64,000 nucleotides of DNA from Siphonodentalium dalli (lineage: Eukaryota; Mollusca; Scaphopoda; Gadilida; Siphonodentaliidae): assembly GCA_032622095.1 (NCBI GenBank), contig CP136066.1, positions 9,635,784 to 9,699,783 of the forward strand, written 5' to 3'. The notes below the pieces were generated by a model, which was not told the DNA's origin, searched no databases, and saw only the letters and a list, made by a program, of their open reading frames with translations. The translations under genes and the position numbers were made by a program. Position 1 is the first letter of the stretch; every line of letters begins with the position of its first letter. Positions 32,088 to 44,199 of the stretch are shown here, in pieces.

Positions 32088-33502
32088 ATGAAACCGGATA
32101 CTGCAAACATACATATAAAGCCAAGCATGGCGGCAGAACATTTGGAACTAAACCAGCTGGGCGACCAAATTCTCGGAAAGATACAGGGGTTCATTACATC
32201 GGCCCTAACGCCATTGCGCAACTCTCTGACCTCAATAGAACAAGAAATAAAGACTCTACAGAACAGTTATCCACAATGTCTCTCCTCACATTACCATGGA
32301 CATAAAAAAAAACAAATAAGACACGCGCCGAGTTGTCGGCATGCGTCGAGTCGGCGGCAATACAGACCGACAAGGATCCCCGCAGCGAATCTGATGATAG
32401 GAACGAATCCGAGCCGGAGGTATATTACGGTTTATCAACAGCAAATAGCTTTATGTCTCTGTCGAATGAAAGAATTGTGATGGAGGAGGACGAAATCTAC
32501 CAGTCACCTCCACAATCGCCGACAGTTAATATGCCATCACCAAACCGGAAGAAAAGTCGAAAATCAACAATCATGATACCACGACTGGATTATGAAAAGG
32601 TGATGCTCACAAACTCAATAGCCAAACAAATAAGAGGGACTCGCCTGGACCATTCAAGAAATACCTGGGTACACCATATTCCCAACGCAATGGAAGGATT
32701 ACATAATTTCATGGAAACGTCACCTGTAAATTCAAGGACGAAGCAATTAGTTCTCGTCACTGGCCATAGTGACATTGAGTCAGAAAATGTGGAAAATGTG
32801 CAGCAGATGTTCGAGCTGATTCAAAACATAAGCCATGATAAATTTCCAAACGCCCGTGTTATTGTGATGGCTATTCTTCCTCGAGCGGAAGCTTCGGCTG
32901 TACATCAAAAACTCTTGGAGCTGAATGCCAACCTTGAGGATGTTTGTTCAAATCATCAACACCTCACATTCATCGATGTGGGACCTGCCTTCTTGGATGA
33001 ACATGGTGTTACTAACCGTATGTTATATCGCGATACTATCCACCTAAATAACAAGGGTGTGGGTGTCCTGTGCATACAATTAAGGCATTTGTTGAACATC
33101 GCGCAGAGAGAACACAGCACGCGGGAAGGAAGACAATACAAGCATAACATTCCCCGCGGCTACGAGGATTATTCCTATAAGAAGCAAGCAAATCCCCACC
33201 ACAAACAAAGAAGAGATTGGAACAACCAACAAAGAAATTATCAACGAAGAGACTATATGCATAAACAATATTCAACACCACAGAGGCATCATAGACAGTC
33301 AGCCAGCCAGTATCAGAATACTGCGAATATACATAAACAATATTCAACACCACGTTCTGTGCCACCACAGAGGAATCATGGACAATCACCACCAGCCAAC
33401 CAGTATCAGAATACTGCGAATACGGGAACTCAAAATAATTTTGACATGACTGATTTTTGTGTGGCATATCTCAAGCAGTTCTCACCATCCTATTTTGCTT
33501 GA
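32088..33502 (+). pseudogene. LINE ORF1: coiled coil plus SGNH-hydrolase-like domain
   Basis: From an ATG at 32,088 (or 32,127) the frame encodes a short coiled coil (LGDQILGKIQGFI, IEQEIKTLQ). It then shifts by one base at an A9 run near 32,304 into the frame that stays open to the stop at 33,502. The second part has SGNH-like blocks: LTNSIAKQI (Ser of block I), LVTGHSDIES (block III, His-Ser-Asp where GxND is usual), VIVMAILPRA (a strand) and LYRDTIHLNNKG (block V, DxxH). A C-terminal tail rich in Gln, Asn, His and Arg follows, with two KQYSTPQR-like repeats, likely RNA-binding. Esterase-type ORF1 proteins are known in CR1-group LINEs. Loss of the GDS and GxND consensus makes hydrolase activity doubtful, so a binding role is possible. 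Confidence 0.65.
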
Positions 33503-33590
33503 AACCTTTCAATTCTAATGATAATCTCGTAATTATAGCAAACATTTCCATCACCCCAGCTTCTCCGTTTCGTAACGCAACATCTCTAAC

Positions 33591-36500
33591 ATGACATCTA
33601 ACACATTCGAACAACAAATCAATTGCAATTTCACAAGACGTCATCTTAAGTTTTCTTTCTGGAATATTCACGGAATTCGCGACTCGCTTGGTAAAAACAA
33701 AGTATGCGATGAAATCTTTGTAGACAATTTTATTAGAAAATATGACATCATAGCTTTTATGGAAACCTGAATTTATAATGACGAATAGCATGTTTCCGTA
33801 CCGGGATATCAAATGGTCACGAAATATAGAGAAAATAAAAGGGGGCGGGTCAGTTATATATATCCGCAGTAGTCTTATGCAAGGAATACACGTGATTGAT
33901 ACCAAAAGCCCAAATAGTATATGGCTCAAGCTTTCTAAGCAGTGGTTCAGAATACCGAATGATATTTATTTATGTACAGCTTATTGTGCGCCAGACAATT
34001 CTTCAGCCCAGAAGGCTGGTGGGGAAGACACTCTTAAACTTATAACGGGAGACATTTCCAAATATGCCGCTAAGGGAACATTATTATACAGGGCGATTTA
34101 AACGCGAGGACAGGATCAATCAAGGACTCGATATCGCACGACAATACAACCATGCAAATGCCTCTCCCCCTCGATTATATCCCAGATACTCAATTGCGAT
34201 GTAGGCGCAGTAGAGATAATAAGATTAACACGCGAGGCAGATACCTCATAAAACTGTGCATGGACTCCAGCATGAGGATAGTGAATGGCCGCACTGCGGG
34301 AGATTTTCTTGGTAACTTCACCTCCCATCAACCCGCAGGGTGTAGTGTAGTAGATTATGTAATAGGTAGCCAAGCTCTCTTTGATCGAATACCGTTCTTT
34401 CACGTGAACCCATTGACTATTCTATCTGACCATTGTCAATGCTGGTTTATCTTAAACATTGGCTCTTCAATTACTGACTCTGAACAGCATGAGACCTTTC
34501 CTTTGCGTGCGAAACCACTGCGATTTAAATGGGATGAACTGGCCTCATTTCGGTTTAGGGAAGAGTTTAACACACCAGATGTACAGGTCAATTTGCGAAA
34601 AATACTTGAAGATGAAGAAAGCTCTTCAAAAGTACTTGTCTCCAAACTCAATACTATAATGCATATTGTTGCTTCTAGGTCCCTCAAAAGACAATCTACA
34701 CAACACAGACGAAAACACAATATACATGCCAGTAAACCCTGGTACGATCATACATGTGCTGAACTGAAACGTCAGTTAACTCGCTCTTTTAAATCCCTAA
34801 ATGACAACCAACAAGACCTCATCATTCGTGGGCGTTATTTTAATTTGAAGAAGCAGTATCGGAAGTTTTTAAATTCCAAACGAAAATCATTTAGACTCGA
34901 TAAATATCACACTCTTGTGGGGATGGAAAATAAATCACCTTCACGATATTGGGCTATTATTGATGAATTAAAACATGAAGCTAATGGCAGGCCCAATTGT
35001 GCAGGTACTAACTTTCACCCAAAAGAACTATTTGATCATTTTAAAAATCTAGGCAGTTTGACTGCAGACACTGACCAGTTATTCAAACAGACCGTTCTCA
35101 CAGAACTTCCAATATTAGAAGAACGGGCGCGAGATAATATAACTGACCTTGACTATGGAATTTCCGAATTAGAAATCAGACACGCGATCACGAGACTAGC
35201 TAATGGCAAGGCTGAAGGCCTTGATTCTATTAAACCAGATATGATAAACAGCGTTAAAGATCAGCTCATACCTATTTAAAAAAAATGTTTAAACGACTAC
35301 TTACAAATGGAGATTTCCCTGAAGAATGGCTTGAGGGTTTCATAATTCCTATACCAAAATGTAAACACCCAACAACACCAAACGACCTTCGCGGGATCAC
35401 CATTACCAGTGTATTGGGTAAAATATATGCTGATATACTGCTTAATCGGCTAACTTCGTTTTTTCAACAGGTTTTCGCAAAGATCATACGACATCCGATA
35501 ACACGCTTGTTTTACGAACACTCATAAATAAATCTATACTAAAACGGAAAAAGTTGTATGCGTGTTTCGTAGACTTCAATAAGGCTTTCGATAGAGTATG
35601 GCGTGAAGGTTTGCTGTATAAACTAATCAAATTGGGTGTGGGTGGTACAGTATATACAGTAAAAAAGATAATCACCGAATATACAACTGGTGTCCAATGT
35701 GGGATAAATAGTTTAACAGACAAATTCCAGGGAGCAGTGGGATTGATGCAGGGAGTTAATTTAAGCCCTTTATTTTTCAATATATTCATAGATGAAATTG
35801 CTTCGATCCTACTCGAAAGCAAATCAGACGCCCCAAATGTTTTCGACGAAGAAGTCCCGTGCTTGATGTATGCCGACGATCTTGTTTTGATTTCAGAAAG
35901 CCCCGGTGGCCTCCAGACAATGCTAAATTCATTACATAAATACTGTCGGTAATGGCAAATTACCCTGAACAGTTCTAAAACAAAAACTCTTGTTTTTCAT
36001 GCTGGAGGTCAACATATCTCAAAACCAACATTTACCTTCGGCAACCAAAGTCTTGAATCGACACAGTCATATACATATCTTGGTATTAAATTCTTTGCTT
36101 CCGGCAAAATGACACATGCTATATCGGATCTAAAAAACAGAGCATCAAGAGCACTTTTCAAATTGCGCTCAAGTCTTGATCACGATTTACCTGTCGAAGT
36201 ATCAACAAAACTATTTGACACATGTGTTAAACCGATCCTCACCTACGCATCCGAGACATGGGGTGACGAGACAGTTAATAGACAGTCAAATGAAATAGAG
36301 AAATTTCACCTAAACTAGGCAAAAAATCTCCTCAGTATCAGTAAAATTGCAACAAATGTAGCCGCACTTGCGGAGCTGGGGAGATTTCCAATAAGACTAG
36401 ATGTCCTGAGAGATATGGTAAAATTTTGGCTCCGTCTAGAAAATATGGACACGAATAGACTGCCGGCCAAATGTCTGGCAGAAATGAAAACATGGACTAA

Positions 36501-37092
36501 TTGCGCATGGCTTAACTGTGTCCGGAAAATCATGGTTACATTTGGCTTTCAAAACGTATATGAAAACCCGCGTAATATAGACCGACAAACATTTTCCAAC
36601 TATTTTCTCCAAACCATGAAAGAAAAATATGCCAGTTCATGAAAAGTCAGTGATATTTATGGAAAACCCACTGAGAATAGTAAGGTAAAATTCATATCCA
36701 AATTAAAACCGGCTGACACATACGAGCTATCAAATTACCTCAGAAATTTACCGCGAGGTGGCCGTAAAGTGATTTCTAAATTAGTGACCAGCTCTCATAA
36801 TCTAGAAATTGAACGCGGCTGATACACTAAGCCTATTACCCTCAGCCCGGACCGTGTATGTAAACAGTGTCATACAGGCGTCGTTGAGGAAGAGGAACAT
36901 TTTATAATACACTGTCCTCGATATAATATCCAATGGATATTACTATATGAAACAATGGAACAAATTTCAAAAGCTTTCATGGAACTTGACGCTAACGCCA
37001 AACTACATATACTTTTTGCAGTTGATGATCGACTTTGTAATAGGGCCCTCAGTAATTTCATTCAGACAGCTTCTTATTTAGGACGCGAATAA
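33591..37092 (+). pseudogene. LINE ORF2: APE endonuclease, reverse transcriptase, Cys/His tail
   Basis: The ATG at 33,591 opens a frame with the APE start FSFWNIHGIRD and KYDIIAFMET. The next codon, normally Trp, is TGA (about 33,768). Later endonuclease parts are GRTAGDFLGNF, SVVDYVIGS and LSDHCQCW. The reverse transcriptase follows: ANGKAEGLDSI, LRGITITSVLGKIY, GFRKDHTTSDN, CFVDFNKAFDRVW, GLMQGVNLSPLFFNIF and CLMYADDLVLIS (catalytic YADD). The C-terminus has a CKQC...HFIIHC knuckle (CRVCKQC-like, 36,860-36,920) and ends SYLGRE at 37,092. Several frameshifts (near 33,840, 34,080, 35,270 and 35,470) and stops (35,950, 36,316, 36,640, 36,820) break it. At 35,470 some codons before the GFRKDH motif are missing. 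The product would nick target DNA and reverse-transcribe. Confidence 0.8.
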
Positions 37093-37296
37093 TGTGACAA
37101 TAACGGGCTAATGCTAGACAAGAACTTTATATTTCAGAATTTATGCTTGTATATTACCCATTGATTACCATACCATGTTATGTTTGTTTTCTTTATTTTC
37201 TGTATGTGTACATGTACATGTATATTGCCATACCCAAATGTATTTGTTTGTGGTCGCGCAATAAAGATATATCTATCTATCTATCTATCTATATCA

Positions 37297-37330
37297 ATTA
37301 TGTTTAGTATTTTAGATTACTCATCGGCAA
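37297..37330 (-). mobile_element. Second copy of the Penelope-like 3' region (right remnant)
   Basis: The words tttagtattttagatta and ctcatcggcaatg match 6,818-6,848, inside the C-terminal coding part of the GIY-YIG frame. The similarity stops right after caatg, where this copy was probably truncated at its 5' end. Confidence 0.75.
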
Positions 37331-37339
37331 TGGTTGATT

Positions 37340-38329
37340 TACTCTTTATTAGGAGACGTCTGACTGTGGGTTATACATGATGGGCAACTAAAACGTTATG
37401 CTGTTACAGCATTGTGCCTTTGTTGTTCTCCAAACAAGTACACACACCACCTATTTCCCAAGACTCAAGCAATACTGATAGGATGTGTCAAAAAATTGTT
37501 GTTTTAGAAATATTTTGAAGAAAGTCATATTTCTTATTTACTCGAAGTGACTTGAGACACAGTCTCAAATTACTACACTCCGTGTGCATTTACCCTGGTA
37601 TACCAAGTTACCAACACCAACAGTGTGCCTACTATTAATGTCCTAGAAACACAGTCATGTATCTACCATAATAAATACCAAATCACACTGATATACCAAT
37701 TTACTCGCGGGGCATACCAAGATACTATAATCACAACCCAAATGGTTGTTTTACAGTAACATAAGCGACGCAAGTATAGTTGTGACGTCAGTAATTTCTA
37801 TACCCTATCAACATGAAAAAATTGTTTTTACATCCGGGCGATTCAGACCTATGGGGCGCCCTATGGTGGCCGCCATGTTGGAATAGAATTGTCAAATTAA
37901 TAAAACGAATTTATTTTCTTCTTCGATCAGCCTCCCTATAGCAACACTATTAAATTTGAAAAACAAAATCAACCTTATTCAAAATTAAATGCTTAATGTG
38001 GATTTAGCTGACGCGGGCGCATAGCATTCGGCAAACCTCGCCAGATTCCGTACCGTTACAGTTAGAATATTACGTCCCCTGGCAGGCCATAGCAACGTTG
38101 GAAATGATGACGTAATTTCGTTACAAAATGGTGGCGCTCTCTTGTTTGCGAAATTTGAAATGGAATTGCTTGTTATTGTTATCGCTCGTATTTTAAAAGT
38201 ACAACGGTATCACAGCACGTAAGCGTTGAGAACAAACGAGAAAGCACAAGCGAAGATAGCACTACGAGCCAATTACTGGAATGACTTTAGAGTCAAAGCA
38301 GTCAAAAGAAGAAGAAGAATAACAACAAC
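37340..38329. other. Spacer with promoter-like features near its end
   Basis: The first 400 bp hold nothing recognisable. From 37,783 there are a palindromic cAMP-response-type word (tgacgtca), a ggtggccgccatgttgg word near 37,866 and an aaaatggtggcgctctc word near 38,125; the last two resemble YY1 sites. An ATG frame starts at 38,330. Together these would suit a promoter and 5' leader, but no transcription evidence is available. Confidence 0.3.
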
Positions 38330-38554
38330 ATGTCAACAACAACAACTTGTTTTGAAGTTGAAGTGAACTGTGTTCAAAGTGAAAATCAGTCAGTCGGAAA
38401 GAAACTCAATGACGAATCTGTGACTGAAAAAAATATGAAAATGAAGGTCACTGGAATGGAATGTGGACTGGTCTGTGCAGACTGCTCACCACGGCGATTT
38501 GACTTGTTCTGTTATTGTTCAATTTTAAGTCTGTTTTCACCTGGACTGGTTTAG
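38330..38554 (+). CDS. Possible first exon of an unrecognised gene
   Basis: The frame starts at an ATG preceded by a purine-rich leader (aagaagaagaataacaac) and reads MSTTTTCFEVEVNC, then KLNDESVTEKNMKMKV, hydrophilic and balanced. It later becomes Cys-rich (CGLVCADCSPRRFD) and hydrophobic. The early part could be a real exon; the latter part may be intron, since gt dinucleotides suitable as donors occur near 38,447 and 38,470. No domain is recognised and no second exon was found before 41 kb. Confidence 0.22.
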   Translation: MSTTTTCFEVEVNCVQSENQSVGKKLNDESVTEKNMKMKVTGMECGLVCADCSPRRFDLFCYCSILSLFSPGLV

Positions 38555-38559
38555 TGGTT

Positions 38560-40540
38560 AGACTTAGAGTTTCAACTGCAAGCGGCAAATCGTTCAATCT
38601 ACTAACTACTTCTCTAAATAGTAAATTTAATTGTTAATATCTAACACTGTCATGTCAAACCTCAACTTGGGTCAAGGAAATCAGAAAATGGACATTTTAG
38701 AGCTGACTGATTTACTATACACAATATAGTTCAGTCATGAACCGTTGAACGTAGCGGTAGCTGGAACTTGTGGACGCAGTAATCGGTGAAAGCGTTCATG
38801 TGGCTTACTAATCTAATAATATTAGGATTGTATTAGTCAATTTAGTGATTACAGATTACTAAATTTAGTTATCAACGACTTCAGCCTCACCCACTCACTG
38901 TGAATGTGACTCAGGTCAAAATACAATTCTAGCCATCTACAGTCGACAGACTCGACACATAGATGTAACAAACATGTGAAGCCCAGTGAATTGGTGACTA
39001 ACAAAGTGAGTCATTTATCTTCTTGTTGAGTGAAGGAAAAGAAGAACATCTCCCAATCCCACTTGGTCTCGGCACACTGCATAGTTCATGCAGTGACTGG
39101 TGAGAGGATATGCTTCCGGGCCAACTTTCCATCTGTGTGTATGAATTCTGTTTCCTGTGATGGACACACCAAGTTAAATTTAATAATTATATTGCACGGT
39201 GATTAGTTTTAGCATTCTCACATATTAAATAATTCATGATTTTAACACTGTGTTCTCGATTTAAACCTTAAGCATAAAGCGGGAGCTTGATCAGCATGGC
39301 TGGCATATATATATTAACTAGTGGCTATTTGTGGAAAAATTATTAAATATAGCCCTGCGTACGACTTGACATCGACTTGACACATTGGGATTGGAATAAT
39401 ATGTATGCTAAACATAATATTTCCAGGCCAACTTAGTTGAACTGTCACGACCTTCTAGTTATACATGTACATGACTAATGTAGTAATGAGGCAATCATAT
39501 ACATGTTTAATCTAGTAGCATTTTCTCAGACCATGCCATGAACATCTATGTATCTATGCCTGTCAAGAATAATGCCATTCCTCCCGGGCAATTATTAAAA
39601 TGTTCATATACTATCAGATGCCTATTAACCAATAGTGTCAGCATGTGTCGCATGATTAGTAATTTTAGATAAAATTCTCAACGATCATTAAGTTTTTTGG
39701 CAAAGAGACATATATAGAATTAAATTGAAATAAAATTAAATAGAATTAAATTTCCATCAATATTGTTAATTTCAGTCTAGGTCTCCGCTATCACTATTGT
39801 TGACCATCACAATGATTAGACACAAAAGTCACGAACAAGCATGCAATCTCGAGCTGGGACCACCCTTAATACTTGTTTCTTATCATCTACTTCACAGAAG
39901 GGGTCACCCCTAAGTAGTAACCATATAGGAAATGCACCAAACATATCACTATTGCACAATGACATCAGTTTGTTTGATCTAAAATATTTATCCACTCCAG
40001 CCCCAAAACAATAGTCATTTGGCAAATTATCTCATTCATTTTTGAAGTGCCTATCATCTACTGAAGTTGGGTCCTACCACAGGCCATACATTATGTCTCA
40101 TTGAGTCATTGTGCCCCATCCACGTAACCCGTTTTCATAAAAATGTACACAGTATTATATGTAAAGTTATCCAATAAAGATATTTTCCCCTTAAAGGTCC
40201 TCAATCCGAATCAATAGTCCCCATATCATCAGATTCCAACAACAAGAATATTTTTTGAAATGCCGCTTCAGTTGACAGAATCGATTAATTGCTCCAAAAA
40301 AAAACTGCAGTCAATTATAGCATAAAATTGACAAAAACTTGTAATTTATCAACTTTTTGCTCAACGAATATTGCTGATTTGTCAAACATCTGACACACAC
40401 AAAAAAACAGTTGATTTTAGAATTGTCCATCTTCATCTGCAATTTGGTCAGAAAAAGTATTCTTTAGAATATAAGTAAGGAAGCTAGAACATTCTATTTC
40501 CAAGAACATGTTTTGTTTGTACCTGTACAAATTCTATAGT
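38560..40540. other. Unassigned AT-rich spacer
   Basis: No gene, RNA or repeat family member was recognised on either strand. If 38,330 begins a gene, this could be intron. Confidence 0.35.
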
Positions 40541-40721
40541 GATTTTATAGGTTGGGATTTGATCAGTTTGATTACAATTGCATGGAGCTATATTTATACC
40601 AGCGCGGACTCGGAGCCATGCACTATGAAACAACGTCAACCCAACCAAACCTAATGCGAACCATGCCAACATTATGCCTGCTTTGTGTACTATGTCGCGT
40701 CGCTGTCAAAACGTCAATAAA

Positions 40722-40734
40722 TTTCGCGGGAAAA
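40722..40734 (+). promoter_or_regulatory. E2F-like site
   Basis: The word tttcgcgggaaaa fits the E2F consensus closely, and a gcgcg word follows. It lies in a patch with more CpG than its surroundings. Whether it is used cannot be told from sequence. Confidence 0.35.
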
Positions 40735-41087
40735 TGCGCGTGGCAATATGACGTCGCTTTGGATACAACATATGCCGTAACCTAACAGTTTACGTGAACA
40801 TGCTTCTAAAGAAAAGTTTCTTTTGTTATATAATAAACGTTCAAGATATTTACGATATGAATTATGTTGTTTTCGCGAGGTGACTGAGGAAAATTTGCAG
40901 TTTTACGTAAATTTCCGCCATTTCCCGAATGGCATAGCAACCCGAATCCGGTCGACAATATTTATGATTTAAGTAATGATTATTGTTCAAAGAATAAAGC
41001 ATGTAATGCCTTAACGCAATGAATACTGTTATGTTGGCTGTATGAAAAGTAACATTTTGTAGTTTTAATTTAATTGCAATGACGTTT

Positions 41088-41330
41088 CAAGATGGCGGCC
41101 CCTCAAATCCAAGATGGCGGTGCCCCTAATTCAAGATGGCGGCGCCCATGTTCGAAAGCGAACTTAGTATAAGGACGACCTGCGCATATGTTGCTGCGCA
41201 ACATATGCGCGGCTGGGCTGCGCCCAGCTGGTCGTCCTTAAAAAATGACGTCACTTCCGCCCCGCTTTTGCATAGCATCCTGGGAACAATAATATCAAAT
41301 TGTGAAATCACGGAATCGGAAGTGGACCAA
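41088..41330. promoter_or_regulatory. CpG-richer patch with YY1-, CRE- and ETS-like words
   Basis: Three caagatggcgg words (41,088, about 41,109 and 41,131) match the YY1 consensus. A perfect hairpin has 13-bp arms (gcgcatatgttgc, loop tgc). An outer pair of arms, aaggacgacc and ggtcgtcctt, encloses it at 41,172-41,240. A tgacgtca palindrome (41,246) runs into acttccg, an ETS-type word, and cggaagtg appears at about 41,316. The set resembles an animal promoter, but the nested hairpins also suit a mobile element end. No gene downstream is recognised. Confidence 0.35.
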
Positions 41331-41339
41331 GTGGGATGG

Positions 41340-43250
41340 TTATGAAATTAGCAACTTCAGTTTTTCTGAACAATTCCTATGTTATGTAGGCTTATGAATT
41401 AGTTTCATTTTGACCATTTTCGTTGGTTAGCTGACCGAAAACCAGCGAAGACGTCATACCATGGTCCACGACGTCATTTACGTCAGTTGGTTTTGTGGGC
41501 CAGAATCCAGACACATTTGGTCTTTACCGGAAACACCGATTTCACATCGCTAGACTAAACGCAATTATATATAAAAAATGGCCAAAGGATATTTTATATA
41601 CAATATGCACACAATAAATATGGGATCCCTCCCTACAAACGTGTTATTTGTTAGTTTGGTTTTCATTGTTCCTTTTTTGTTTGTTCTTCTTTTAAAACTA
41701 GTGAGTGCATATAAGATTATATTCTTCATCATGTTTTCAAATGTCATTTTGACTATCGTTTGAATTTTTGACCATGCAATGTGCTAATTCAGCTGCCTTC
41801 CACAATATGTACACTTAAATGTAATTAAGAGACTTCTCTAAAGACCATTTTCTAGAACAATACAGACTGGATTCAAACGAGAGATGTTTTCTATTGACAA
41901 GAGCTAGCTAGCTAGCTAGCGCATGAAACTGTTCGTGCGAAAGATTTCCCCAGTGATATTTTGGGATATATCGCCCATGTAAACATTTATATTCGTCATA
42001 TATAAACGTGGGAAGTTGCTAGCTTTATTTTGGCATGGATGTGTATGAGTTGTTTTAACGAGATACGTGGTGGCAGGGTGGTTGTACTGTAGTGTTCCGC
42101 GGAATCCGCCCCTCCAACTTTGGTGAAAGTATTCACCATTTTGAAATTCCATGACTGACACAGCAACAGTTGGAAACTACGTATATAGATGGACATTGTT
42201 GTGATAGTTTGATGTATTTGGGTGGTTGCTCCAATACGTGTCACGTGCGATCATATTATGTCATAATATAATATGCATGTTGCCATTTTGCGTGAAAATG
42301 CTTATAACGATCTATATGTTATTATACCACCAAAAGATGTCCGTTGCCGTGTGACAATCCGTTTTCATGAGTACTATTTAATAAATAGAGCATGGCTCGG
42401 GGTTGGCTACCCAGTGGGGTGGGTATAATTCACGTAGCGAAGTAAAATATTTGAATTGGCGTACATGTTTTTATATGATATTACTTGTCCAGTCATAGAC
42501 GGGAAATTGTACTTACATGTGCACTTCACGCCTTAATGAATGCACATGCAATAGCAGACTCTGTAATAACTGGGCGTCAATATATCATATTCACACTTGT
42601 TCCGATAACATACTGATGCTTCGGTCCGTGTACATGTGACGGTGGTAAATTATATAAATATACCTTATTTCTATTATGTCTTTTGTAAGTGATGTAAGCA
42701 TAATGCATGTGCATGTATTGCATGCTACACAAATAACGTAATTTATATGCACACCCTCACGCCCCTGTTGTCTATTTCTAAACTCGCCCAATAATAATAA
42801 CAGCTCACTAATTAACTTACTACTCAGACACGCATTGAGTATTTTTCCGCCACAATTAGTTCTCTATTACGTTGTCAACAATGCGGACGTGTTGTGGTGT
42901 TCGTTTGTCTGTTAACAAAAGCAGTCATGTTAGACTGACATCGTTGTGCAAATAATAATCTTCAACAATTCTTTAAATATTATGGACATAAATCATTCCG
43001 ACTTATCATTTTATTCATTTAACTTCATATCATCAATGTTTATTTCTATTTGATTCAAGTTAAATATATTTGAACAAAATAGCAAGCCTCCATACTGGAG
43101 CATTAAGTTATTAATTAACAGTAGAGTAGTATTATATTTATTTTGCATGTATATGTTTATTTGTGTTATAAAGTAGGACCTATTTATATTTCAGGGGCTC
43201 AGTCTATGTCTCATCTGTTCATCTGTTATTCATATTCAGAGACGTGGCGA
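41340..43250. other. Unassigned spacer
   Basis: It contains a short (gcta)n run near 41,905 and scattered acatg-rich words. A 61-residue hydrophobic frame at 41,578-41,763 has a good ATG context but no family features. Nothing else is supported. Confidence 0.35.
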
Positions 43251-43265
43251 CAGGGGGTGTTTTTT

Positions 43266-44190
43266 TGGGGGGGGGGGGGGGGAGGTGTCTCACTCTCCAA
43301 CTTTGGTCAAAATTTTCAACAGTTGGAAATTTCATACCTGCCAAAACATTAGTTGGAAATTTCACACCAACAATAGGTTGAAAATGTTCTTGTAGTTTGA
43401 TTTTCAAGCAATTTATTGTGGGGAATTAATTGTTTTTTGACCACTATTTGCATATTTTCGGTCAAAATTTTAGAATGAAATTGTCATCAGTTGGAAATTT
43501 TCCAACCTTAGAGGGGGTGACAGGTTGGAAATTTCCAACACTTGGAAAGCTTGTGTCCTGGTCCCTCCCCCGTGGTCAGTCAACAACTGCTAGTTAATTT
43601 AAGAAAACAATATTGTCATACATTTGGTCAGCATTGTCATTGGAATTGTCATCAGTTGGAAATTTTCCAACCTAAGTGGGGATGTCAGGTTTGAAATTTC
43701 CAACTCTAGGAAGGCTTGATGCTAGTCTAGATGGTAGGATTTTGCGATTTTCTTGTTCAGATTTCAAAATTTTCGCACACCGGGCCGAACCATGGTCGAC
43801 CCGGTGTGTCATTGTCCCTGTGACCAATACAAAAATCTGCTAATTAGTTTAACAAAACAATATTTTACCACATTTGGTCAAACTTGTGGACTGAAATGGT
43901 CATCAGTTGGAGAATTTTCCAACCTGAGGGGGAGTATTAGGTTTGAAATTTCCAACACTATAGGAAAACTTCAGTTGAGGCCAGTCTAGATGCTATAGGA
44001 TTTGCGATTTTCTTGTATAGTTTTCAAACTTTTCTCATACCGGGCGGAACAACCATGGTCAACCCGGTGTGTCCTGGTATGTTGCCCGTAGCCGTGTGCA
44101 TTTGTCTGGAGTTAGACCACTAGATGTTAGGATTTATGCATTTTCAGGTTAAAATATCTGAATGTTCTCATACCGGGATTTAGAATCATG
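43266..44190. repeat. Repeat family of about 255 bp, three diverged copies
   Basis: The word catcagttggaaattttcc returns near 43,483, 43,647 and 43,900, and tttgcgattttcttgt near 43,741 and 43,996. A partly palindromic word, caccgggc then aaccatggt then acccggtgt, follows each of the latter at 43,780 and 44,040, with a third decayed version near 44,170. A G run of about 16 at 43,266 precedes the array and a C run lies at 44,335. It is non-coding. Confidence 0.7.
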
Positions 44191-44199
44191 GTTTATGAA

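Larger units (their letters stand above)
32042..37296 (+). mobile_element. Near-full-length LINE with SGNH-like ORF1, nested in the Penelope-like copy
   Basis: About 5.25 kb with ORF1 (coiled coil plus SGNH-like domain) and ORF2 (APE endonuclease, reverse transcriptase, Cys/His tail). It ends ataaagatat(atct)n. The uninterrupted site survives at 6,805-6,850 (cttacatgtatccatca then tttagtattttagatt), which fixes the insertion to within about 20 bp. A clear target duplication is not seen. ORF2 motifs such as GITITSVLGKIY and CFVDFNKAFDRVW are typical of a LINE group common in marine invertebrates; I do not name the clade. Confidence 0.85.

Noticed and set aside
40552-40785. 77-residue frame near the E2F-like word
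   Set aside because: It has no domain and the opposite strand is open over part of it. The local CpG content is better explained by a regulatory patch.
41578-41763. 61-residue hydrophobic frame with a good ATG context
   Set aside because: AT-rich DNA easily encodes hydrophobic peptides. There is no family feature and the complementary strand is open as well.
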